Shown in pieces: positions 11,040 through 22,064 of a stretch of 64,000 bases of DNA. The position numbers and the translations under genes were made by a program. Positions within the stretch are counted from its first letter, which is position 1. The number at the start of each line of letters is the position of its first letter. The notes beneath the pieces were generated by a model that did no database searches, was not told where the DNA came from, and worked only from the letters and a program-made list of their open reading frames with translations. Source of the DNA: Phycomyces blakesleeanus NRRL 1555(-) (lineage: Eukaryota; Mucoromycota; Mucoromycetes; Mucorales; Phycomycetaceae); the NCBI RefSeq assembly GCF_001638985.1, contig NW_017265143.1, positions 1,066,259 to 1,130,258 of the forward strand. Reading direction: 5' to 3'.

Positions 11040-13235
11040 ATCGATCTTGATTTCAACACCCTGTATATACACCCTGTAAAACACAAAAAATTGTATAATA
11101 GTCAAGTTCATCAAACAAAAGCATTCCATTTTCCTTATACATACATCCTTATAAAAAAAAGACTATCGCAGCATATAAAGCTCTCTAGAGAAAAACTCTT
11201 AAAATAAAATACAATAAAAAAAGGGCCACAAACACTTTTGCAGTGGTTCTTTTTGTTTCAAATACCAATAAATACATTTATCTTATTGAATACCTCTTAA
11301 AACATGTCTATTGTTCTCAATTCTTTGCATCAGTCTGTATAGCTGAGCATTGAATTTATGTAAGCTTTACAAATCTAAAGCTACTTTATATAAATTACCC
11401 TTATTTTTTACAATATGAAATGTATGTGTATGTCCATTTAACCCCCTCTCCTTTGACTCCTTGGTTTTGGTAATAATTCTGTAAAGATAACTCGAGAGTA
11501 TGATTTGAATATCTATAAAACACGAATATATAAAAAGCTTGTAGACACTCTCTTCATTAGTAGTCTCTTTCTCTATCAATCAAAATATCATCCTTTGCTT
11601 GTAAAATTGAATAAAATTATACCTTTTTTTTAAAGAAAAAGAACAGAAACCACAAGAGACCAAGCCAAACTCAAGCCCTTGGTTTTATGTTCCTGTACAC
11701 CATTAATTCAATCAGTATAATCATATATATGTTTCTCTCTTTGCTAATAGTTTCGTGCACTGTACTGGCTTATTTATTTATTTTATTTGTATAAAGTCAT
11801 ATAAGGCCACTCAATAACGGCCAACAACTTATTGGTTTTTTGGGAAAATACTTTAGGTGGAAGACATTTAGTCTCTATTTCTAAAGTAAAATTGAATCAA
11901 AAGAATTAAAGGAATAATTCTATACTCGTTTGGACCTCTTGACGCAATTCCCTATACTGAAATGTCCATTTGTTCTGCCAAATTAATGGGACAATTTTGT
12001 TCAACAAAATTACTCGGGATTTGTGAGTTGCCCTTACTGTCGGAGATCCAATAAACATCGCCTCATGGTGTAAATATCGAAAGTGTCATTTTTAGATCTC
12101 TCGATATCTCCATGAATATGCGTCTGTTGCTGGTCAAATAAGTACTGAGCATCATGAATCTATTTGTTCAGCAACTTTTCTTAATAGAGCAAAATACGAA
12201 TATCGATTTTTTTTTTCGGTGTATGTCCTGAGGGAACTTTTGGATCAAACATCGTTTAAGGGTGTAAATATCGATATTGGCATTTTTTCATCAATCGATA
12301 TCTCCATCAATATTAGTCTGTTTTTGGTCAAACAAGTACCAAACATTATGGATCAATTTGTTCAACAACTTTGCTTAATAGAAAAAAACACAAATTTTGG
12401 ATTTTTTTTAGGTGTATGCCCTGAGGGGGAACTTGGAGATCAAGCATGCTTATGGTGTAAATATCGAAATCCTTATTAATAAATGGTTTGGTAAAGTGAA
12501 AAAATGGGATATTTTAATCAATATTTGAACAATCAATATCAAACAACGTTTAAATTGTGGATAGCAGTGTACTACACCATGTCGTATATACATGTAAAGT
12601 TGTTTATCTTAACAGATTTTGATTTAGGGCTAATTTTCTGTAGTTAATTGATTATTTTGATCAAAATACTCTTTTAGTGATGTGTTATCAAGTGAAAGTA
12701 TATAAGCATAAATGGGTAAGTTAGAGAGGTTTTGATATAAAGCATTATGCATTTGGTAGATCAATTATAAGGAAAATTGAGACACCTAAATAGACGGCCC
12801 AGATTTACCATATTTAATAGAAAGGATTGGGTCAGATATAAAACGTTTCCTATAGGAATATATAATGAGATGTGATCTCCACAAACCCTTTCTAAGCTAC
12901 TATTATATTTTTCCTTATTATTAATTCGTAGACGAGACCTCGGCTACATACAACATTATATATATATATATATATATATATTTCCCTCTTCTTTTATTAT
13001 AGAGTTATTATATATTTTAAGTGTTTGGTAAATTGTGGTATGTACACATAGAGAGAGAGAGAGGGAGAAGGCGAGGCAAAAATTAAGAGTAGCTAGAAGT
13101 GATGTGAATAAGGAGAGGAAGGAGAAGAAGGGAAGGAAGCAGGAAAAAAGAAAAGAAAATATCGTTCACTTGAAATGAAACTAAAAAGAAAGAAAGCATG
13201 GATGGGCGGACGGGGCAGGCAAAGATACATTATGA
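11040..13235. other. Intergenic region with decayed tandem repeat
   Basis: No gene was supported. The main content is the ~194-bp degenerate tandem repeat at about 11950-12480. There is also an (AT)n run at 12956-12981 and a GA-rich tract at about 13052-13145 downstream of the Sec7-PH gene. Confidence 0.7.
11950..12480. repeat. Degenerate ~194-bp tandem repeat, about 2.7 copies
   Basis: GGTGTAAATATCGA occurs at about 12067, 12261 and 12454 (spacing 194 and 193 bp). TCGATATCTCCAT occurs at 12101 and 12295. Other shared blocks are TTTGTTCA(A/G)CAACTTT, CTTAATAGA and CCTGAGGG. Copies have drifted by substitutions and small indels. One frame gives similar peptides in two copies but with internal stops, so the repeat may derive from coding DNA or a mobile element. 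The left end overlaps the dispersed 25-bp repeat at 11959-11983. Confidence 0.8.
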
Positions 13236-16200
13236 TTAAAAGGCCAACTGGAGTTCTTCGCCAATCTCCTTCATGAGATCCACAGTACTGGTTTTGAAAA
13301 CAAGTCGTGATGAGGAACTTGGCTGGCGATTGAGATCTGGGGCACTACTACTGTCGGTGTTGGTTGCTAAAGACTTGATTGACGCTGCCGTTGTGGCTTC
13401 TTCTGCATCTTGACGCTGGAGACTCTTCTCGAGCATGTCACAATAGTTCTGATATTTGATAATATCATGCAGCAAATATTTTGACCGAGATTCCCAATTT
13501 GAAAGTGCTTTAGTGTGAAGAGGACTCTTTGGCGGGAACTTTATCATAAGTTTTGTCTTGGTGTCATGGTGATTATTGATCTCAATGTTAAGCGTAGCCA
13601 GATGCTTCTTGAGACTCTCGTGTTGATCGCGCTCGCTTAGTGTACTAGACACAGAGGGTGGGGCTGGTGGATGCCAATCATACAGTACCAAATCATCTTC
13701 ATTGGTGATCGGTTGGGTAGGAGAAATGACCATCCCGCATTCAGTGTCCAGGTCCAGCAGTACACTATCAAGACAGTCTCCCCATCCGTACTCCATGTTG
13801 CTCACACCACCCGCCAGCGGCTCCTTGCTTCTGCGAGCTGCCCAGTAATTACACGTGGCCACCCATTCATTCGCCTGTTCTGCTGATGATGCCTGGTACA
13901 AGAATACACCGCCATCTGGTTTCTGGATAGCAAATACATGAGGACGTTGGCGGTTGTATCCAGGAGGCGGTAAAACATTGGAAAGTGTGTGGTTCAATTG
14001 AATCGAGCCTACAAGTTGTGTGTTTGACTACACATTGCAGTGAGTGACATCAATCGAAAACTATTCCATAAAATCAAGTCGCCTCTATAATCACTTACCA
14101 CCCAGCGTTGAGAATGTTGACTCATACTCGAAAGACTCAATTGGCTCGAGTTTCCTTCAGTCACACCGAAATGGATACTAGATGGTCGAAACATGCTTTT
14201 GCGATCAGGTTCGCCTGTACCTTGAAGGGCATACATCTTAAGCTCTCCTTGTCCCACAACTAGAAAACATTCTTTCCATTCACGATGTCTGGCTCGTTGC
14301 TGCGCGTTTTCCAACAAGTGTTTACGAATCACGACTCCTTCTTTCAGATAAGGGGCTTGATTCAAAGACGCGATGTCCGATTGGTTTTGTATTCCATTAG
14401 TAGAGTTCCTGAACTGGTTGGCGCCTCCCATTGATTGATAGGGTGAAAGAGGAATTCCACCGCGTCCATGAGATCCATATGATGTACCAGATGCCACGGA
14501 TGAAAACGACTCTCTACGAGTCGACCGTGGGGCAGTAGTCGTGAAGCGTGGGCCCGAGCTAGTACTCTTACGAGGCTTAAAATATCTCATCAGTTTTTGG
14601 GTTGCGACACAAATGATATGATTATATATCGAGCTTCCTTATCTTAAATATATTACCTGTATTTCATCCGAGACACTCTCGCGAGGAGTCTTTCGAATCA
14701 TTGAGTGAACACTACGTTTAATACCAATCGAGTGTCGTCCTCCAAGTAAACTATTTTGTTTTTCTAATTGAACAACAGATTGAGTCGAGCGTCTTGAATT
14801 CGGCTGTAAGACTTGATACTGTTTAACAGAAGTATATAATTCCTATATTATTATTATTTTTTAAAAAAATGGTTCATAATTAATAATTATTTCCTGTATT
14901 CAAATATAATTTATGTGTATGTGTGTATTTGTTTTTTTTTGTTTACCTTGAGGTGTGATTCAATATCTGCCTCCCATGCCTTTGAGAACGTGTACTCTTT
15001 TGAGGGCTTGTCTCCTTGAGCATTATCATCTGGCTGACGTTGATCATATATGGCTGACATGGTATTACGAACAAACTCTGGGCGTGTCATACGGTTATGA
15101 TTTCCCTGAGCCACATGTAAATCGGTATTTAATAGTAAGAGTGAATATACAATTGCATAAACCACATCTTTTTTTTTGAATAGTACATATACACACAAAC
15201 AGGCATTATTAGTACAGATATATAAACCGAATATTGTAAGGGTGTATATATGTAGTGTATGTGTGTATGTGTTTTTTTTACCAGCACTTCCAAAGACAGA
15301 TCGTGTATTGCATGCCCAGAATCGGTTTGCAAATGCTTCCAAGATACGATCAATTTGTTGAGCCTCGGCTTTAAAATAGAGCTTACTACACAACTTTCTA
15401 CACATCCAGAACAATAGTAAAAAATATGCACAGAAAATTCAGTAACATGCACATGCAGAATAAGAAGAAGAAGAAAACCTTTCAAAGAGAGAGAAAGAGA
15501 TGGTATTTTGTTTTGTTTTGGTTTGGTTTGTTTTTTTTTGTTACCTGAAAGCACTGTCAAGTCTCATGCCAGCAAAGTAAAAGTAATCCATGTAAACAAC
15601 CAGTGTCTCAACATGAAGAGTTTCCCGCTGCCCAAGCCATTCGGCTACTCGTTCACGAGGCACAAACTCATCTATTTCGGCCCATAGCCACTTTGCGGCT
15701 TCTTGAGGATTTTTAGTGACATAAACGACTGTTTCTGTCAGTTGAACAGACGGCCGACTGGGTTGATCGTCGCTGGCAGCATTGTCTTGGCTTGACAATC
15801 GTGGGTCGCGGACTTGTACCATTTCAGGCGCTGTTTCTGACCAAGCCGAGTCGAGTGCTTTTGAGATCATTTCAGACAAAGAGCTGATCGAGTTGGTCGG
15901 TCGGTGGTAAGGGTGTACAACTAGGGGAAGAGTTGGCACAGGTGGCAAAGGGGCAGAAGGTGGAGGAAGAGGAGGACGAGAAGGTGAGCAACAAGGTCGT
16001 GAGCCTGCGCCTGCGCCTGCGCTCGTGTCTGTGTCTGTGCCTGTGCCTGTACTTGTGCCTGTATTTGTGCCTGTACCTGTGCCTGTTGCTGTACATAAAC
16101 CTACACCTGCATCAGTACCAGAACCTGCAGATCTAGACGCAGCTACTTTCACACCTTCCAAGGCATCTACTGCCTGTTTTCTCAATGTTTGTTTGTCAAT

Positions 16201-18631
16201 CCCTGAAAGTTCCTCTTCGCTTTCTTCCTTGGCTTTGGGATCGTCCACCCGAATAGCCAATTCAAACAGCGACAGACCTGGATTTGTTACCGCCGTTGAT
16301 CCTGATGCTATTGTGGTGCTCATGCGTTTGGGCACTCCACCGTCACTTAGTCGCTTCCACTCCAGCATGGCTTGAGCAATGTCTTCGGGTGGTGGCTGAC
16401 TCTTTCTCTTTTGATGGGTAGGAAGAGCAGGGACTGGTGGGACAACAACGGGTGCGGTGCTGAGAATCAATCCACCTGCACTACCAAAATGGCCACCACT
16501 CAGTCGATTTGACAATTTTGGTGTTTTTGCAGCTGGTCGTTCTTCCCCTTCAAGTGTATCAACAGCATTCAAAAATAATTCGTCGTCATCGTCATTTTCG
16601 GTGTCTGTACTGGTATCACTATCATCTTGACTACCACAATCGTGTAAGCTAGATTCCTCACAAATCACGTCCATATGGTGATTCTCAGTCTCTAGTGCAG
16701 ACTCTACTGTATTAAATGAGTCAATGCTACTTGTATCAGAAACGTCTTTTTCACCATTAAGGCCGTTTTCACTGCTACTGGTGGTATTGAAAGTGAGGTG
16801 GAGGTTTGAATTGGATAGATGGTCTGGATCTATTGGGTCGCTTATAAAATGTTGAAGTGCTGTGTCTAATGGCTGAGAATTTTCGATGCTGTCGAGCGAA
16901 TGGGTTGAAGAGTCGGCACCAAAGGTACTATAGAAGGAGTATGATCCTGAAGACTTTCCGATAGATCGGTTAGACCATGAAGAAGGTGATGGCTGGTCTT
17001 CTTGAGGGCAGGTCGAAGAAGAGTATTCTTTTGCTGCATTGTTTTCTATTTGCTTTTTCTGTGTCGCTAAACTCTCAAACCCAGCAGCTGTTGCTGTTGC
17101 TGTTGAGATTGAGGTTAAGGTTGAAATTTCGACAACTGGCTTTGGTGGTAAGGTAATTGGCGCGATTGGTCTATGGGTACGTGGAGGACGAACAGGTGGT
17201 TGTGCTGCTGCTGCTGACACTGGTATCGATACTGGCACTGAAATTGATGCTGATACTAGTGCTGGTAATGGTAGTGGTAATGGTGGCAATGGCGGTTGTC
17301 TAGTCATACTATCTAGTGTAGTAGAAGACAGTGCGTACCGATGCTGTTTCATAAGTTTTGCTTCATTGAGACGGGTAGAGTCTACAGATAGCGTGGATTT
17401 GGGGGTTAATGATGGGAGTGGTCTTGGATTCCGACCGGCCGTATCACTCAGGGTACGTTGGCGAAGTGGTTGGGCAAGGAATTCATCTGGCAGATTTCCC
17501 AGGAATGTCTCTGTCCGGAAACGAGCTGAATCTTGTGCACGCCTGATGTTTTCCTGCGTTGGTGGCGGAGCAAGTGGGATGTTATAAGGGTGATTACGAC
17601 GGCGGGATGATTTGTCATTTGTTGGTATAGGTCTAACATGAGGTATATTGTCGGTTGATAAAGGATCTTCGGAAGACTACAAGTGAGGTATATAATAGTA
17701 ATTGTTTAAATAAGCCGTGAATTTCTTTTCTTTGAAAAATAAAAGAATAGAAACAATGTTCCAATAATGTTCAATATCCTTGTACAACCACACGAACAAA
17801 CAGACAGAGATCTATACCTATCTATATTCATATATGAAAATAAAGAAATAAAAGAAAGAAAGAGTGTCTTACAATGCCGAGCTTCTTGAATAGTTTACCG
17901 AATCCTTTGATGGTGCCTTTTTGAGAAGCCTAGAATGAATAGCACAAAAGCAAAAACAAAACAAAACAAAACAAAAGATTGGGAAAACTGTCGTGGGTTT
18001 GAGTGTCACACTAGGGCTAGAAGAAGGTGGCTTTCTGTACCATTTTCCCTGAGAGTTCCCTCTCAAAGAAAATAATAGAAAGAAAGAAAAATGGTCTTCT
18101 TTGGGCGTGTGTGTGTACGTTTGTGTGTTTTTGTGTGCTTGTTTGTACCTTTTTTAATGATGGTCTACCGACAGATGGATCAAAAGAAGAACGATAATCC
18201 AATGGCTTGGATACTTTCTTTTGATATTCTAGATCAGTTATCGCAGAGTTTGTTCGTGAAGGAGGAGAGATATGTTCTGTTTTCTTTAATTGCTGTGATT
18301 GTTGTTGCTGATGAGGTTGTTGTGGTGATTGCTGTTGTTGCTGATGAGGTTGTTGCTGTGGTGATTGGGTGGATCGTGTATACGATTTTGTGTTGTTTTG
18401 TGAGACGGATGAAGTTGGAGAAGGTAATGGTGATGGTGGGGCGGTTGAGAACGATGATTTTCGAGATTGGCGTCCGGCTGGTTGATGAGGTAAGAATCGA
18501 GAAAGAAATTTTTTAGATGATTTTGAGGGTTGTAATATTAGATTGGGAGGTGGGGTGGCTGATAGTGAGCGTTTGTGTGGGGTAGGTGGGTCTCTAGATG
18601 GAGGAGGGACTATGCGAGAGTTTGGTTGCAT
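13236..18631 (-). CDS. SYT1: Sec7-PH guanine nucleotide exchange factor, Syt1 type
   Basis: Exons: 18149-18631 (ATG at 18631), 17873-17929, 15545-17676, 15282-15397, 14947-15167, 14657-14842, 14099-14575 and 13236-14027, all in phase, giving about 1487 aa. Residues 1-830 are a disordered Pro/Ser/Gln-rich region with polyQ and a GT-alternating stretch. The Sec7 domain (about 834-1000) begins NPQEAAKWLWAEIDEF, has the catalytic glutamate in FKAEAQQIDRILEAF, and ends LLLLNTDLHVAQGNH with RPEFVRNTMSAIYD. A PH domain (about 1143-1290) shows EGVVIRKHLLE, WKECFLVVGQGELKMYAL and PPPGYNRQRPHVFAIQ. A Sec7 followed by PH is the Syt1/Yel1/EFA6 layout; length favours Syt1, an Arl1 exchange factor at the late Golgi in yeast. 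A coding-looking frame at 17990-18066 falls within an intron. Confidence 0.9.
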
Positions 18632-18907
18632 TGCTACCCAGAATTTCTATGACATTAAAAGGAGAGAATAGTAAAAGAAGCGGAAAAAGAGCAAAAACAA
18701 AAAAGAAAAGCAAAAGAGTAAAAGAACAATATATATATATATTATTAAGAAAATAATATATAGTAAATATATAAAATAGTGCCTGGAATCAAATGCTGAT
18801 TGTGTAACAATATTATGATTTTGGTTTTGATTTTGTTTATTGCAAGTTTCTGGTCGACCGACTTTAAAGGCCCTGAGACACATGCAAGGATAATTTGTAG
18901 TGCTAGA

Positions 18908-19392
18908 TTAGGCTTCATTTGTATAGCGTTTTCGTAAGGTACGATATTTTCGGAGGTAGTACATGGCTTCTAGCTCTTTTCAAATGACAAACCGAGTGAG
19001 TTAGTCTATATCCACACATACGCATACACAACACTGTACAATTATATTTATTTTATATTAAACAAATAAATAAAAGTAAAAGTATAGTCAAGTAATATCT
19101 TTATATATTTATGTGTATATATATACCTTTGATAATATAGTCTCCGTGCAAGAGTGCCTTTTTGATATCTTCTTCATCTCTAAGGTCTTTCTTCTTCATA
19201 AAAGCAGCCTTTAGTCTAGGGCGAAAGAAATCCTCATAACCAGCTGGGTATTCTCGCCCGAGATACACGAGCTATAGAATGAGAGTGTTTTTATTGAGTA
19301 ATGAGCAATTCCGTCGTTACTGATGTTACTGATGTTATTTATTTTACCTGTTTGTAAAGGTCAATGACCTTTGGTCGTAATGGTGATGACAT
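18908..19392 (-). CDS. ETFRF1: LYR-motif protein, ETFRF1/LYRM5 type
   Basis: Three exons, 19348-19392 (ATG at 19392), 19127-19271 and 18908-18975, give 85 aa. The sequence runs PKVIDLYKQLVYLGREYP, then FFRPRLKAAFMKKKD, then LLHGDYIIKELEAMYYLRKY. The short basic three-helix layout, LGREYP motif, conserved phenylalanine and C-terminal LRKYR match the LYRM5/ETFRF1 subgroup of LYR proteins. In animals ETFRF1 acts in mitochondria and removes FAD from electron transfer flavoprotein. The gene is too fragmented to appear as one open frame. It ends about 280 bp upstream of the Sec7-PH gene and is on the same strand. Confidence 0.85.
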
Positions 19393-22064
19393 TCGATGTA
19401 TATATATATATATATATATATAATAGTAATAATAATATTTGAAATAAGTAATAAGAAGAATACAAAAGAGGGTGAGAAAATATAATCTATAGGTTGTACT
19501 GAGTATGAATACAGTAAATAATACGGGCTTTCATCAGTATGGAATAAATAATAGCAAATTATTACTATTATTATTATTAGTATACTCCTTTAACTTTTTA
19601 TCTTGCTTTGGTTTCACCAGAGAAACAAGACAGTAAAATCTACTCAACCAACCAACCAACTGACTGACTGACTGACAGTTTGAATTAATATAAATAAAAT
19701 TAAACGTGGACTTTCTAATACATGCACAATAAGAAAATACACACAAGGTAACTTTTCGGATAATAACAATCTTAATCTTAAAATATAGTACATGTATATA
19801 TACTGTATTTTGGATTTAAGCTTTCAATAACATCTTTGAATTTCTTTAATTATTTACACACACACACAAACGCACATACAAAAAGAAAATTGAGGCAAAA
19901 GCAAGCCGGTACAAAGAATATATATATACTTCTTCAAGAATGCTTAGACCATCCACGAGCTAAAATTTGAAGCACCACCGAGACACGCGACAATCATGGA
20001 TTTTACTTTTTTTTTTTTTAATTTTTTTTTTAATTTTTTTTTTTACAAATCTAAATTTATAACCATGGAAACTATATATTTTTATATATATATATTCATT
20101 TCTTATTGTTCAAAACTAAATTGTCCATTTATTTATTTATTTTTATTTTAATTGTTTAACTTGGTAACCACCCCCACACACACATATATATAGATATATA
20201 TTAGAGTAAGTTTTCAATTAGTTATTTATTTAAAAATGAAAATTGACAATATCCTTTTAATTTTGAAATTGAAATCCCTAGTATTTACAAGTACAGAAAC
20301 AAGATACATTTTTTACAGAAAATAGAAGAACAAGGAGAATGACAAGAAGTATCCGAATCGATTTATTAGGTCTTAATACTTCTGCTAGTACTGTAATAAA
20401 TGGCATAATTGATGGATCCAGACTCATATAAAATCGATTCACCTCGAGTCAACAAAGCATCGAACTTGAGCATAGAAAGATTTGTTAGATTCTTTATGGA
20501 TTTCAAAGCCCAAAAAGTCAATATCCTTGCTGCCAAGCAAAAAACATTGCTAGCATTTTCTTCTTCTTTTTTTTTTTTACAGTCTGAATATCGATTGTTT
20601 TTTTTTTTTGCTTTGTTTTGGAAATATATATATATATATTCTGTGGCTGTTTTGAACTTTCTACACATTCTTAACCAATTGTAATATGATTGTACAATTC
20701 TGGAAAAGTTCATCCATGTCATTTATTTGGGTAGGTATTATAGGGCCAAGAGAAGATATTCTGGAGGGTTGTCGTGTGAAACCAATACTAATATTGCCAA
20801 TTTCCAGAAGAATATAAATATCCCTGCGGTCTGGTTATTGCCAGGGGAATGCCCGAGATTGTTCTTTTGGTAAGTTTTTTTTTATTATTTTTTGCTATTA
20901 TTTTTGTACTGGTTGTAGAAAACATGATAGTAGTTTGATATTGAAGAAATTTTTTTTTTGATCTACAGTAGTAAAAGAATAAAAGGCAATTGTCAAGAAT
21001 TGAAATTTGGACATAAAAATAAAGGAGAAAAAGAAAAGTGTTGCTTCATCAAAACAACTTTAAAACAACCCTTGAGCCCCAGGAAATATTGCAAAAATCT
21101 TTTACTAAATTTGCATTTTACTTTTATTATTTTTATTATTTTTATTACCGTAATTTATCTCACCGTCATTTTTCTTGGGTTTTTATTAATTTCACCTCTA
21201 CACCCCCTCTTCTCTTCTCTTCTTCCCCCCAAAAATGTTTGTATACATATATATTTGTGGATTGCATATAAACCTAATGGCTGGAAAATAAAGGAGTATA
21301 GCGTTGGATTTATTTTGTATGCATACGTGTTTTTTTTTGTTTTGTTTTCTAAAGACAACACAATCTCCCTTTGAGAATCATGCTATTAGGCTTTAGTCAA
21401 CTGTTTTTTTTTGTATTCTCCTGCAGTTGATGCTCTATACATACATACATACACAAAATCAAGCCATTTACCCCCTCCACTCCATTCTACTTCACTGCAT
21501 TTCCTCCTTGTTATTTGATTATATATTTTTTTGTTTAATTATAACAAGTTAGCAAGAGTATATAAAAGAGAGTTGATCATTAATATATATATATATATTT
21601 GTACTTGTATTTAATCCAAAATAAATAAATAAATGAAATAAAATAAAATAAAATAAAATGCAATGAAAACCGAAAATTTGTTTGTTGTATTTAAAGGAGA
21701 AATAAATTGAAAAGTAACTACAAGAAGTATAACTGAAAAAGAATAATGAAAATATAGAAAAGAAGATTTAAAATAAGGGTTGGTATCGTACAATAAACAG
21801 AGAGGCCAGAAGAGCAAGAACAAAAAAGAAGAAGAAGAATACAATGGTGCATATGAAAACAGAAGAAGCGTAAATGTCTATCTATATACATACAACTTCT
21901 TCCCATCAAAATAAAAGTCTCAAGTCAAAAGGAACCAATTTTTGTCATCCTCTTCTTGTTTGCCATTATGATATGATATGATATGATATGCTATGATATA
22001 TACATATATCATCTGTTTCTCCTCTTCCTTTCCCTTGATCTTTTTTTTTGCTTGTCAGACTGCT
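19393..22064. other. Intergenic region, AT- and T-rich, possible coding relic
   Basis: No gene was supported. T13-AA-T10-AA-T11 occurs at 20007-20044, (AT)n at about 19400-19422, and (AAAAT)n at about 21641-21660. At 20409-20560 the plus strand reads MMDPDSYKIDSPRVNKASN and FVRFFMDFKAQKVNILAAK before low-complexity T-runs. A further frame at about 20730-20815 reads VGIIGPREDILEGCRVKPIL. Neither has a known motif, and they may be fragments of a decayed gene. Confidence 0.5.

Noticed and set aside
15872..16375. Overlapping open frames in the Sec7-PH gene
   Set aside because: Products of the GT/GC alternating coding repeat; the Sec7 frame is continuous through it.
17869..18066. RGNSQGKWYRKPPSSSP frame inside the Sec7-PH gene as an extra exon
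   Set aside because: Direct joining of 18149 to 17929 keeps phase 0 and gives a smooth sequence (RPSLKK-ASQKGTIKGF); including this piece breaks the phase.
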